Origin: Deltaproteobacteria bacterium YD0425bin51
Lineage (GTDB): Bacteria; Desulfobacterota; Desulfobacteria; Desulfobacterales; YD0425bin51
DNA: 64,000 nucleotides
Direction: 5' to 3'
NCBI GenBank assembly: GCA_002753225.1
Contig: PDZS01000006.1
Location: forward strand, 62,001-126,000
In this document: positions 37,971 to 45,569 of the stretch, piece after piece
Numbering within the stretch: position 1 is the stretch's first letter
How the letters are laid out: every line of letters begins with the position of its first letter
The notes under the pieces: generated by a model
Seen by the model: the letters and a program-made list of their open reading frames with translations, nothing else
Databases searched by the model: none
What the model was told of the DNA's origin: nothing
Made by a program: the position numbers and the translations under genes

Positions 37971-39581
37971 TTATAGGATGTATCTAGAAACCATATCTTG
38001 CAAGCCTTTGCTCAGTTGTTTCAAATTGGTTGCAGATTCCTCCAACTGTTTTGCTCCATTAGCATTCTGAAGGCTTGATTGCTTTATTCCATCCATTGCA
38101 GAAACAACTTGATCTACTCCCACAAGCTGCTGCTGACTTGAAGCTGCTATCTGAATAGCAAATTGTGTTGCGTTTGTAATGCTTTTATAAAGGTTTTCAA
38201 TTGCTTCTCCTGCTTGACAAGTTTGAGCTTCACCTGTGCTAACAGCTTTAGCTCCGTGTTCAGTTGCCATTACTGTTGTACTAACAGCTTTTTGAATGTC
38301 ATTTAATATGGAGCGCACCTGAGTTGTGGCTTGTTTTGATTTCTCTGCAAGGCGTCTTATTTCATGAGCAACTACCCCGAAACCTTTGCCTGCTTCACCA
38401 GCTTTAACTGCTTCAATGGAAGCGTTTACAGCAAGCAGATTAGATTGTTCAGCGAGATCATTCACTGTTGCAATAATTTCACCAATGGATTGAGTCTGTT
38501 CACTAAGTTTTACTGTGCTGTCTGCAATGAAATGCATTTGTTCTTTGATTTGAGACATCCCTTTTATTGATTCATTTGTTGCACGTTGTCCTATTTGTGC
38601 AATATCAGATGCTTTTTGTGCAGTTTCTGACATCATTTTGGCTTTTTGATTAGAAATTTGTGCAGTCTGTTTTACTTCTTCTACTGTTGTCATGGTTTCA
38701 TTAACTGAAACAGAGCTTTCTGTAGCGCTTGTTGCAAATTGAGTAACAGCAGATGATATTTGGCTTGAAGATGAAGCTAGAATATTTGAGCCTTCTTTTA
38801 TTTCATTTATTTGTTTTCGAAGATATGTAATAGTCTTAACAATAGATATCCATAATATTCCTATTTCATCTGACCTGTCTATGTTAGTTAGGTCTAAAGA
38901 CAAATTTCCATCTGACACCTTTTCAACAATTTCACATAATTTTTTTAATGTAGGAACAATTGATTTGGTTATAAGTGCAGCAATAACAATACAAGAAGCT
39001 ATTGCAATAAAAATAACTGCATAGCAAATAAATAAAGCTCTATCCTCATACATACTAGCATTTGACATGAATTTTTTGGCTTTATTATCAGCAAAATCCC
39101 TTATCTTGTCTATATTTTCATCAATTTTTTCAACATAGCTAAAGGCTTTGGTTTGAATATCAAAGGCCTTTTCTTTTTGGTTATTTTTTATAAAAACAAT
39201 TTGTTCTTCCCTTATTCCTTTCCAATCAGTAAAATTTTTTTTAATATTTTCGACTAATTTTTTATCTCCTAAAAACTGTTCTTCAACAATTTCCATATTT
39301 TCATTAAATGATTTCTCATATTCTTTAATTTTAGATATATTCTCTTTAAATTCATCATAATATATAATGTTATTAATATGAAAACGTATCTTTAATAGGT
39401 CATTACTTGATGTTAATATAGCTTTAGTTACAGCAAAAGGATGCTCATATAGATTTAATGTAAGTTTAGCAAGTTCTTTCATATAATTAATAGTTACAAA
39501 GCTTATGATCAAGATAAACATTATCATAACGCCAGAAAGTAAAGATAGTTTTATTGAAAATTTAAAATTTTTAAATTGCAT
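37971..39581 (-). CDS. Methyl-accepting chemotaxis protein
   Basis: The start is the ATG at 39581 (536 residues): a perfect AGGAGG lies 7 bp upstream, whereas the longer frame to 39617 runs into the cheW gene. One membrane helix (~8-30), a four-helix-bundle-like periplasmic domain (~35-180), a second helix (~185-207), a HAMP, and a long signalling coiled coil follow. The hairpin tip is 'LAEQSNLLAVNASIEAVKAGE', with GFGVVAHEIRRLAEKS after it. The consensus 'ALNAAIEAARAGE' is slightly altered. It is the WspA-position receptor of this operon; the ligand is unknown. Confidence 0.92.
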   Translation of the reverse strand: MQFKNFKFSIKLSLLSGVMIMFILIISFVTINYMKELAKLTLNLYEHPFAVTKAILTSSNDLLKIRFHINNIIYYDEFKENISKIKEYEKSFNENMEIVEEQFLGDKKLVENIKKNFTDWKGIREEQIVFIKNNQKEKAFDIQTKAFSYVEKIDENIDKIRDFADNKAKKFMSNASMYEDRALFICYAVIFIAIASCIVIAALITKSIVPTLKKLCEIVEKVSDGNLSLDLTNIDRSDEIGILWISIVKTITYLRKQINEIKEGSNILASSSSQISSAVTQFATSATESSVSVNETMTTVEEVKQTAQISNQKAKMMSETAQKASDIAQIGQRATNESIKGMSQIKEQMHFIADSTVKLSEQTQSIGEIIATVNDLAEQSNLLAVNASIEAVKAGEAGKGFGVVAHEIRRLAEKSKQATTQVRSILNDIQKAVSTTVMATEHGAKAVSTGEAQTCQAGEAIENLYKSITNATQFAIQIAASSQQQLVGVDQVVSAMDGIKQSSLQNANGAKQLEESATNLKQLSKGLQDMVSRYIL

Positions 39582-39600
39582 TTCACATCCTCCTATTTTT

Positions 39601-40122
39601 TTATGTGACCTCATCATGAATAATGATTTTTTTATCTGTTAAAATTTTTTCAATATCTAAAATTATTAAGAATTCTTTAGTAACACCCTTGATATATTCT
39701 GCCTGAATTCCTTTTAATGTAGGAGGAGCAGGCTGAATAGATGTTAATGGTATTGATTTTGCGGCAATTATGGAATCAGCTATTATACAAGTTTCCATTG
39801 AATTATAACTTACAATTATAACTTTTTGAAAATCATGAATACCTTTTGCAGGGAGATCAAAGAAAAACTTAAGATCCATTACAGGTAAAATCTGTCCTCT
39901 TACATTTATTATTCCCATTAAGAATGGAGGTGTAAAAGGGAGAGGGGTGAGATCTTTTAAAGGAAGAATTTCTCTTATAAAAAGGCTCTCTATACCATAT
40001 TTTTCATTTGATAAGTAAAATTCAACTATATCAAGCTGTAAAAGTTTTGCTTCAATTATTTCCTTTTTTTTTGCCAAATCTTTTGCCCGTTGAAGTAGAA
40101 TTTCTTCTTTATCTAAATTCAT
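39601..40122 (-). CDS. cheW: CheW-like coupling protein (second, WspD position)
   Basis: A 173-residue CheW with a short helical N-terminal extension (~1-28). The beta-barrel core has 'FYLSNEKYGIESLFIREI', 'LPFTPPFLMGIINVRGQILPVMDLK' (split conserved block) and 'VIIVSYNSMETCIIADSI'. It couples receptor arrays to the CheA kinase. Its start overlaps the cheR stop by 4 bp (ATGA), so it is translationally coupled. Two CheW proteins flanking CheR is the Wsp order. Confidence 0.9.
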   Translation of the reverse strand: MNLDKEEILLQRAKDLAKKKEIIEAKLLQLDIVEFYLSNEKYGIESLFIREILPLKDLTPLPFTPPFLMGIINVRGQILPVMDLKFFFDLPAKGIHDFQKVIIVSYNSMETCIIADSIIAAKSIPLTSIQPAPPTLKGIQAEYIKGVTKEFLIILDIEKILTDKKIIIHDEVT

Positions 40123-41396
40123 AATTTTGATTCGCCTCTTATTATTTCTATAGTATCTAATAATTCTCCAGCTGTTAATCCCTCTGATAATAGAATAGTA
40201 TTATTTCTATCTATTTTATTTAAAAGATCTGCGGCATTTTTAAAATTTTTTTGAGATTCATATAGATTATTTAATTTTAAATTTAAATTGCCTAGAATAA
40301 AATGTGCCATTATAAAATCTGGATCAGCATATAATGTTTTTCTTAAATTATTAACAGCTTCTGTATTGTTTCCCTTTTCTTGATGAATTAATGCTTTAAG
40401 GTAATAAAGTTCAGGATTCATCTTATGAACAGATAGCCCTCTATCACACCATTTAAGAGCTTCGTCATTATTGCCCATGTCAGCGTTTATTTTAGCTTTT
40501 TCATAATAATAAATGGGTTTTTCATCTGTATAAACTGGCAGAGGTTCAAAATTAAAAGAAATGTTTTGTGGTATTGGAGAAGGTTTGCTTTTAATAGTCT
40601 GTTTGCAATAGAAAATTGTTTCATCCATATTCATATATTTAAAACGTTTAAATAGAATATGTGATGCTTCAGCAGGGCTAACAAATAGTAATCCTTCTTC
40701 GGAAAGATTATCAAAAAGCTTGTCAATAACTCTACTTACACATTCTGGAGTAAAATACATCAGAACATTTTTGCAAAATATCAAATCAATATTATTAAAA
40801 TTATAGTTAGTTTCAGATAGATTTAAATCTGAAAATGTTATCATTTTTTTGATTTTTAAAATGATTTCATATTCTTTATCTTTTTTTAAAAAATATTGAG
40901 TTTTTAACCAGCTAGGAACGTTTCTAAATGACCAGTCTGAGTAAATTCCTTTTTTTGCTTTATCAATGGCATATCGATTTATATCAGTAGCTATTATTAT
41001 GATTTTCCAGTCAGATATGTCTGGAATTAATTTAGAAAGTAAAATAGCAATAGTATAAGCTTCTTCACCTGTTGCAACACCAGCGTGCCAAATTTTAATA
41101 TATTTTTGGCTTTTTCGCCTATTAAAAATCAAATCAGGGAGAATCTGATATTCAAGGACCTGAAACATTTTATGATCCCTGTAAAAATAAGTCTCGCAAA
41201 TAGTTAATTTACAAATAAAATCATCAAGTTCTTTTGTAGAAAGGGGTATATTAGATAAAATTTTTTGGCTATATGATTCAATATTTTCGATTCTTTCTAA
41301 ATCAGGAAAGCGATTTTCAGGAAAATGTAATCCAAAGGAATCTGAAATAAATTTGCTTATTAGTGATAACTGTTCATTAGTTAGTTTAGGTTTCAT
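40119..41396 (-). CDS. cheR: CheR methyltransferase with C-terminal TPRs (WspC-like)
   Basis: A 425-residue protein. The N-terminal helical CheR domain is followed by the SAM-binding fold. The SAM motif is HAGVATGEEAYTIA (~115), a variant of the usual GCSTGEEPYS. The conserved 'IDLIFCKNVLMYF' strand is near 205. The C-terminal third (~290-395) contains about three TPR units ('DNDEALKWCDRGLSV'-like periodicity), as in WspC. It methylates receptor glutamates using S-adenosylmethionine. Its start overlaps the preceding CheW gene by 11 bp and its end overlaps the next CheW gene by 4 bp, showing tight coupling. Confidence 0.92.
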   Translation of the reverse strand: MKPKLTNEQLSLISKFISDSFGLHFPENRFPDLERIENIESYSQKILSNIPLSTKELDDFICKLTICETYFYRDHKMFQVLEYQILPDLIFNRRKSQKYIKIWHAGVATGEEAYTIAILLSKLIPDISDWKIIIIATDINRYAIDKAKKGIYSDWSFRNVPSWLKTQYFLKKDKEYEIILKIKKMITFSDLNLSETNYNFNNIDLIFCKNVLMYFTPECVSRVIDKLFDNLSEEGLLFVSPAEASHILFKRFKYMNMDETIFYCKQTIKSKPSPIPQNISFNFEPLPVYTDEKPIYYYEKAKINADMGNNDEALKWCDRGLSVHKMNPELYYLKALIHQEKGNNTEAVNNLRKTLYADPDFIMAHFILGNLNLKLNNLYESQKNFKNAADLLNKIDRNNTILLSEGLTAGELLDTIEIIRGESKL

Positions 41397-41823
41397 TTAT
41401 ATCTAAGCTAAGTAAACGGTCAAGATTATATATAAGAATCATTCCATCTTCACGAATGACTACTCCTTCAATATCTAAAGAATTTGGCAAAATTTTTTTT
41501 CCTAGTGTAAGGTCTTCATTTGTAAGCTCTAGTACTTTTGTAACTTCATCTACCCATAAAGCAACTGTTCTTTCAGATGTTTTTGCGATAATAAATTGGT
41601 CAGACAAATGAATATCTCGTTCTTCAATTTTAAAACACTTGCGAAGATTAATTACTGGAATTATGCTTCCTTCAAAATTGATAAGCCCTAAAACTATTTT
41701 AGGAGCTTCAGTAAGCGGAGTAATTGCTGCTGCATGAACAACTCTTTCAACATTTGATAAGGTTATGGCATATTCTTTTTGCTCAATTGTAAAAATTGCG
41801 AGTTTGGTTATATCAGTAACCAT
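41386..41823 (-). CDS. cheW: CheW-like coupling protein (first, WspB position)
   Basis: A 145-residue single CheW domain. It starts 'LAIFTIEQKEYAITLSNVERV', has the conserved 'LGLINFEGSIIPVINLRKCF' block, and ends with the 'VVIREDGMILIYNLDRLLS' strand. It forms the scaffold between receptor and kinase. It overlaps cheR by 11 bp and lies 20 bp after a small helical protein gene. The extra length seen in some WspB proteins is absent. Confidence 0.9.
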   Translation of the reverse strand: MVTDITKLAIFTIEQKEYAITLSNVERVVHAAAITPLTEAPKIVLGLINFEGSIIPVINLRKCFKIEERDIHLSDQFIIAKTSERTVALWVDEVTKVLELTNEDLTLGKKILPNSLDIEGVVIREDGMILIYNLDRLLSLDINET

Positions 41824-41843
41824 TGTTAATGTTTATTCCTTAA

Positions 41844-42050
41844 TTATTTTCTAGCAAATTTAGCATTTTTTAACTTTTCTTTATTTTTAAGTAGCATTTC
41901 ATAAGCTTCAGGAATGGAAATTTTATGTTGGTACGCAACTCTTTCAAGCGTTTGATTAAGGTTTTCGATCATCTCTGATAATCTTTGCTCAGGTGTTAAT
42001 TTTAAAAAAGCCTCCATCATTTCTTTTTTTTTTTTTTTCATAATATCCAT
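41844..42050 (-). CDS. Small helical protein of unknown function in the chemosensory operon
   Basis: A 68-residue, highly charged, wholly helical protein ('LTPEQRLSEMIENLNQTLERVAYQ'). There are two possible ATGs, 42050 and 42041. A run of 15 A residues directly after the second ATG encodes five lysines. No family was recognised. It lies between the PilZ gene (17 bp upstream) and the first cheW (20 bp downstream), so it is a member of the operon. It may be a small coiled-coil adaptor of the array; this is a guess from position and composition. Confidence 0.65.
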   Translation of the reverse strand: MDIMKKKKKEMMEAFLKLTPEQRLSEMIENLNQTLERVAYQHKISIPEAYEMLLKNKEKLKNAKFARK

Positions 42051-42067
42051 TAGTTTGCTTTCTTAAT

Positions 42068-42451
42068 CTATAGATTTGATAAGTACTTTTTCAGGTTTTC
42101 AGGTAAATCTAAGAATTTAACACCAAATACATTGTATCTATAATATATAGTGGGATTTGTCCATCTTATTTCAACTTTGACATTAACATTCATTTCATTA
42201 TCAGACAAACCTTCAAATTTTGTTATAAAAATTTCTTTGCAGTTTTGTATCAGTTCAGTCAGTTTTCTAAATCTGTTGGTAATTAACTTAAAACCTCCAA
42301 CGCTTAAATCTGCTACCATACAGTTGACATCTATCTCTTCATCATTTATAGGATTTTTAAATTTTATTATAACATTTGTTGAATGTATGTTTTTTTCATT
42401 AAAAACATCTATTGGAATTCTTTTTGATTCTCTTCTTTCACTTGATGACAT
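42068..42451 (-). CDS. PilZ-domain protein, first gene of the Wsp-like operon
   Basis: A 127-residue protein. The PilZ signatures are the arginine patch in ERRESKR near the N-terminus (RxxxR) and 'VADLSVGGFKL' ((D/N)xSxxG). The C-terminal strand is 'VFGVKFLDL'. It should bind c-di-GMP. Its position at the head of the chemosensory operon suggests that c-di-GMP feeds into, or reads out from, the array. The 120-bp gap to the divergent gene at 42572 must hold the operon promoter; I could not pick a convincing one. Confidence 0.83.
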   Translation of the reverse strand: MSSSERRESKRIPIDVFNEKNIHSTNVIIKFKNPINDEEIDVNCMVADLSVGGFKLITNRFRKLTELIQNCKEIFITKFEGLSDNEMNVNVKVEIRWTNPTIYYRYNVFGVKFLDLPENLKKYLSNL

Positions 42452-42571
42452 TTCCTTTAACTCCTGTGGTTTTTATTTGATAAATTATTTTACCATAAAA
42501 AACTTGACTTTCCTATATTTTAATGCTTATTTTATTTTGGAAGTATAATTAAATGTAAAGGATAAAAATAT

Positions 42572-42949
42572 ATGGCAGTAAATCGAGTAAATAGTCCATC
42601 TTGGGCAGCAATAGACAAAGCTAAAATGGCTCGACAAAATGAATCTGCCACATTAGATAGTATTGAGAAAACTCAAAGCAACTCTTCTTCAGCTTATAAA
42701 GTAAATTTTTCAGAATCAGCGCTTATACAAGCAAGACAGACATACTCCCAAGAACAGCAACAAGCTTCTGCTTCTTATGGACAAAACTTGCAGCAAGCTC
42801 AATTAACTTATGAACAGGAAACAAGTGCTGCTGAGTCAAAATATAGCCAGAATAAAGCTGTTGCTTCTGCAACCTATAATCAAGAAAAGCAAATGGCTGC
42901 TGCAAAATATAGAAATGCTCAAAGTTCAAGTTTACAAGCTAAAGCTTAA
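42572..42949 (+). CDS. Ala/Gln-rich protein of six 11-residue repeats, unknown function
   Basis: A 125-residue protein with AAAGGA before the ATG and a TATAAT about 25 bp upstream of it. Residues 1-53 are polar and possibly disordered. Residues 54-119 are exactly six consecutive 11-residue units of the form A-x-x-(T/S/K)-Y-x-(Q/N)-x-x-x-x, for example ARQTYSQEQQQ, ASASYGQNLQQ and ASATYNQEKQM. Hendecad repeats make a straight or right-handed helix or coiled coil, or a lipid-surface helix with one tyrosine per three turns. No signal peptide, Cys or membrane segment is present. I know no named family. Its 3' end overlaps the convergent tatD gene by 11 bp, and it diverges from the PilZ/Wsp-like operon. 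Confidence 0.8.
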   Translation: MAVNRVNSPSWAAIDKAKMARQNESATLDSIEKTQSNSSSAYKVNFSESALIQARQTYSQEQQQASASYGQNLQQAQLTYEQETSAAESKYSQNKAVASATYNQEKQMAAAKYRNAQSSSLQAKA

Positions 42950-43718
42950 TTCTATATAGCTTACATGTATTTTCCCAAATCACATGAGAAAGATTTTCTG
43001 CATCCTCTTTTTTTATATTTGCTAGTTCCAATAAAACAGATCTAACAAAAGCAGGTTCATTCCTTTTGGAATATTTTTTTTGTGGAAATGGAGTAAGATA
43101 GGGAGAATCTGTTTCTATTACAATCCGTTCTTTTGGAATAAGCTTTGCTATTGCCCGTAAAAACTCACCTCTGCTTTTTATTGTCAAAATTCCTGTAATT
43201 CCAATACATAGGCCAAGATCAAGACATGAAAAAAGCTCTTCTTTATTTCCATTAAAACAATGTACTACGCCACTTTTTTCTTTTGTATTGTGCTTTAATA
43301 TTTCTAAAAAACGACCATTTGTATCTCTTTCATGAAATATAACAGGTAGGTTTAATTTGCAGGCAATTTCAAGCTGCCTCTCAAACCATTTTTCTTGCTC
43401 TTGCTTAGGTGAATACATTCGGTTAAAATCAAGACCAATTTCTCCCCATGCACAAACTTTAGGATTTTTAGAGAGATTGCAGAGGAAAGATATTGTTTCT
43501 TCATTACAATCTGATGCGTCATGTGGGTGAATGCCAACAGAAGCATAGATGCAGGAATATTTTTCAGCCATAAGAACAGCTTTATTAGAGCTTTCTTTAG
43601 TTATGCCAACTACCATCATGGCATGAACATCTGCTTCTTTGGCTCTGGTTAACATTAAATCAAAATCTTTTTCATAGGATTCGTCATCTATATGACAATG
43701 GCTATCAAATATTTTCAT
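42939..43718 (-). CDS. tatD: TatD-family metal-dependent hydrolase
   Basis: A 259-residue TIM-barrel hydrolase of normal length for the family. Metal ligands are visible in order: DSHCHID (H-x-H, residues 7 and 9), GEIGLDF (Glu), IFHERD (His), VVHCFNG (His), and the closing IETDSPYLTP (Asp). Family members are 3'-5' DNA exonucleases or deoxyribonucleases linked to DNA repair. It is divergent from rfaE2 with only 20 bp between annotated starts, so promoters must overlap the coding regions or an rfaE2 start must lie further in. Confidence 0.93.
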   Translation of the reverse strand: MKIFDSHCHIDDESYEKDFDLMLTRAKEADVHAMMVVGITKESSNKAVLMAEKYSCIYASVGIHPHDASDCNEETISFLCNLSKNPKVCAWGEIGLDFNRMYSPKQEQEKWFERQLEIACKLNLPVIFHERDTNGRFLEILKHNTKEKSGVVHCFNGNKEELFSCLDLGLCIGITGILTIKSRGEFLRAIAKLIPKERIVIETDSPYLTPFPQKKYSKRNEPAFVRSVLLELANIKKEDAENLSHVIWENTCKLYRIKL

Positions 43719-43738
43719 AATTTTTAACTTTCAAACAA

Positions 43739-44227
43739 ATGGATATTGGTATAATGATATTAGACATAGAAAAAATAGAGGAAAGATTAACATTTCTAAA
43801 AAAAGAAGGCAAACGCATTGTTTTTACTAATGGATGTTTTGACATTATGCATGTTGGTCATGTCCGTTATTTAGAATCTGCAAAAAAAGAAGGAGACATT
43901 CTTATTGTCGGCCTTAATTCAGATATTTCAGTAAGAACAATTAAAGGGATAAAACGGCCAATAATTAACCAGCAGCAAAGAGCTGAAGTTTTATCAGCGC
44001 TCTCCTGTGTTGATTATGTTGTTTTCTTTGACGAACCAGATCCATTTAATATTATAGATAGACTTCAACCAGATGTTTTAGTAAAGGGAGCAGATTGGAC
44101 AGAAGATAAAATTATTGGTGCTGACATTGTTAAAAAAAGAGGTGGAAAAGTAGCAAGAATTAAAATAGTTCCAGATATTTCTACATCTGAAATTATAAAA
44201 AGAATTATAAAAAGGTATTCAAATTGA
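43739..44227 (+). CDS. rfaE2: D-glycero-beta-D-manno-heptose 1-phosphate adenylyltransferase
   Basis: A 162-residue nucleotidyltransferase equivalent to the C-terminal half of HldE. Motifs: TNGCFDIMHVGHVRYL (the HxGH ATP-binding site) and 'GLNSDISVRTIKG', then 'PDVLVKGADWTEDKIIGAD' and the closing 'STSEIIKRI' helix. It transfers AMP from ATP to heptose-1-phosphate on the way to ADP-heptose for LPS inner core, confirming a Gram-negative envelope. An internal ATG at 43754 (starting MILDIEKIEE) is an equally plausible start, because the divergent tatD gene begins only 20 bp upstream of the first ATG. No kinase half (rfaE1) is in the window. Confidence 0.93.
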   Translation: MDIGIMILDIEKIEERLTFLKKEGKRIVFTNGCFDIMHVGHVRYLESAKKEGDILIVGLNSDISVRTIKGIKRPIINQQQRAEVLSALSCVDYVVFFDEPDPFNIIDRLQPDVLVKGADWTEDKIIGADIVKKRGGKVARIKIVPDISTSEIIKRIIKRYSN

Positions 44228-44245
44228 AAGGATTTATATTTTTTT

Positions 44246-44854
44246 ATGGATTTAGAAGAAATTAAAAAAAAGTTTAGGAATAAATCTAGAGCTGATGTAA
44301 CTGAACTGGATATGGTTTTAAAAGCACTTCCATTTCTTGTACGGGAAATTGAAAGATTGGAATCAGAATTAAAAAATAGAGATGATCAACTGGCTCACTT
44401 GTCTTTACAGGTTAAACAAAGACCACCTTTAAATATTAAAGGTAAAAAAGGTGAAGCTAAGTGGGAATCATGGATTGATGAAGAAAAAAATAGGCTCTAC
44501 ATAAAGTTTTCAGGTAAATTTGATTATAATAGTGCAAAATCAGCTTCAAACAACATACTTTTTATTATTTCTAATATAAGAGGAGATTTTGATCTTGTTG
44601 TTGATCTTTCTAAAATGTCTAGTGAATATAGTAAAAAGGTTCTGTTTCACATAAATAAAGTTATGTATACCCTTAATAAAATTGGGATAAAAAGAATAAT
44701 AAGGGTACTCTCTTCAGAATCAGTACAGATGCCTGGATTTTTTGATGATAAGTCAAAAATAGGTGAATTCAAACTTTTTACAGCTTCTTCAATTCAAGAA
44801 GCAGATTCTACAATAGATAACCTAAGCAGTAAATTCCTTAAAGTTAAAGCTTAA
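44246..44854 (+). CDS. STAS-like protein with N-terminal coiled coil, unknown function
   Basis: A 202-residue cytoplasmic protein. Residues ~1-60 are helical/coiled coil ('FLVREIERLESELKNRDDQ'). Residues ~75-200 have the alternating strand/helix look of an SpoIIAA/STAS-like fold: 'LYIKFSGKFDYNSAKSASN', then 'GDFDLVVDLSKMSSEYSKKV', then 'IGIKRIIRVL'. A Ser at the phospho-site position cannot be assigned with certainty. It is convergent with the CheX gene, with a 4-bp overlap. It may be a partner-switch or array-associated regulator; the fold call is by pattern only. Confidence 0.6.
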   Translation: MDLEEIKKKFRNKSRADVTELDMVLKALPFLVREIERLESELKNRDDQLAHLSLQVKQRPPLNIKGKKGEAKWESWIDEEKNRLYIKFSGKFDYNSAKSASNNILFIISNIRGDFDLVVDLSKMSSEYSKKVLFHINKVMYTLNKIGIKRIIRVLSSESVQMPGFFDDKSKIGEFKLFTASSIQEADSTIDNLSSKFLKVKA

Positions 44855-45312
44855 TTTTCCATACATACTTCAAATGTGAATTTACTATTATCAACTGTAA
44901 AAGGAATAGCAATTTTGGGTCCATCTGTTATGTGTGTTATTTCATGATTGCTTCCAATAAAAACTGTTGGAATTGCCCCATGCAGTAGAAATCCCATTCC
45001 CTCAAGGTCTCTTCTAGCTTGTCCAGATATCATATTTGCAATTTCGCCTACTGCATCACTTACTGATGCATCAAGCTCTTTCATATCCTCGCCAAACATA
45101 TTAGAAACAACTTTCAAAATACAGGCTTTTTCAAAGCTTATGGATATTGCACCATTTTTTATGCCTGTTAAGCCTACAACACTGCTTACGTCTCCAGTTA
45201 TTTTTGTATCTTTTTTTAGATATGGCTTGCCTGGTACAGGATTTACAAATGCCATTGTTTTAAGAACCTCAATTATAGCCTTTATAAAAGGATTTATAAA
45301 TTTTGCTTCCAA
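44851..45312 (-). CDS. cheX: CheX-type chemotaxis phosphatase
   Basis: A 153-residue protein that begins with TTG just after a GGAGG box; homologues start at the same position ('..KFINPFI.A'). The CheC/CheX phosphatase motif ExxN is present in SDAVGEIANMISGQARR. The C-terminal strand ends 'FTVDNSKFTFEVCMEN'. It dephosphorylates receiver domains, probably the CheA-fused or kinase receivers of the nearby chemosensory operon. It is a single-gene unit between a STAS-like gene (convergent) and a small Cys protein gene on the same strand 32 bp upstream. Confidence 0.88.
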   Translation of the reverse strand: MEAKFINPFIKAIIEVLKTMAFVNPVPGKPYLKKDTKITGDVSSVVGLTGIKNGAISISFEKACILKVVSNMFGEDMKELDASVSDAVGEIANMISGQARRDLEGMGFLLHGAIPTVFIGSNHEITHITDGPKIAIPFTVDNSKFTFEVCMEN

Positions 45313-45344
45313 AGTTCCTCCATTTAATTTATTATATATAAAAA

Positions 45345-45518
45345 TTACTTTTTTTTGTTTTTGGGTTCAAACAATAAACAAGAATTACCAGAATTTTTTT
45401 TTACTTCAATAGAAGGGATAACTCTGGATTTAAAGTTCATGGCTCTGCACCCATGGGGAAAATTTCTATCCCATGTAACAAAGTAAAATTTACAGTTAGA
45501 ACAGTTTATACTATTCAT
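45345..45518 (-). CDS. 57-residue cysteine-containing conserved small protein
   Basis: A short ORF from ATG at 45518 to TAA at 45345. The protein opens with a C-x2-C knuckle (MNSINCSNCKFYFVTWD), continues 'NFPHGCRAMNFKSRVIPSIEV', and has a last Cys in 'NSGNSCLLFEPK', giving four cysteines that could bind zinc. I recognise the pattern 'C..C.(Y/F)(F/Y)(V/I)TWD..FP.GC...GFKS...P...V...SG..C..(F/Y)' as one seen in short proteins of delta-proteobacteria and clostridia; its function is not known to me. It lies directly upstream of cheX on the same strand, 32 bp apart, and may be co-transcribed with it. Confidence 0.7.
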   Translation of the reverse strand: MNSINCSNCKFYFVTWDRNFPHGCRAMNFKSRVIPSIEVKKNSGNSCLLFEPKNKKK

Positions 45519-45569
45519 AATTGTATTTAATAATAGATTGCGTTTCAGATATTTTCAAGAGTAAATACC

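Noticed and set aside
42504..42549. Promoter pair TTGACT / TATAAT before the 11-residue-repeat gene
   Set aside because: TATAAT at 42544 is good, but TTGACT is 34 bp away and no proper -35 lies 16-18 bp upstream; not enough to annotate.
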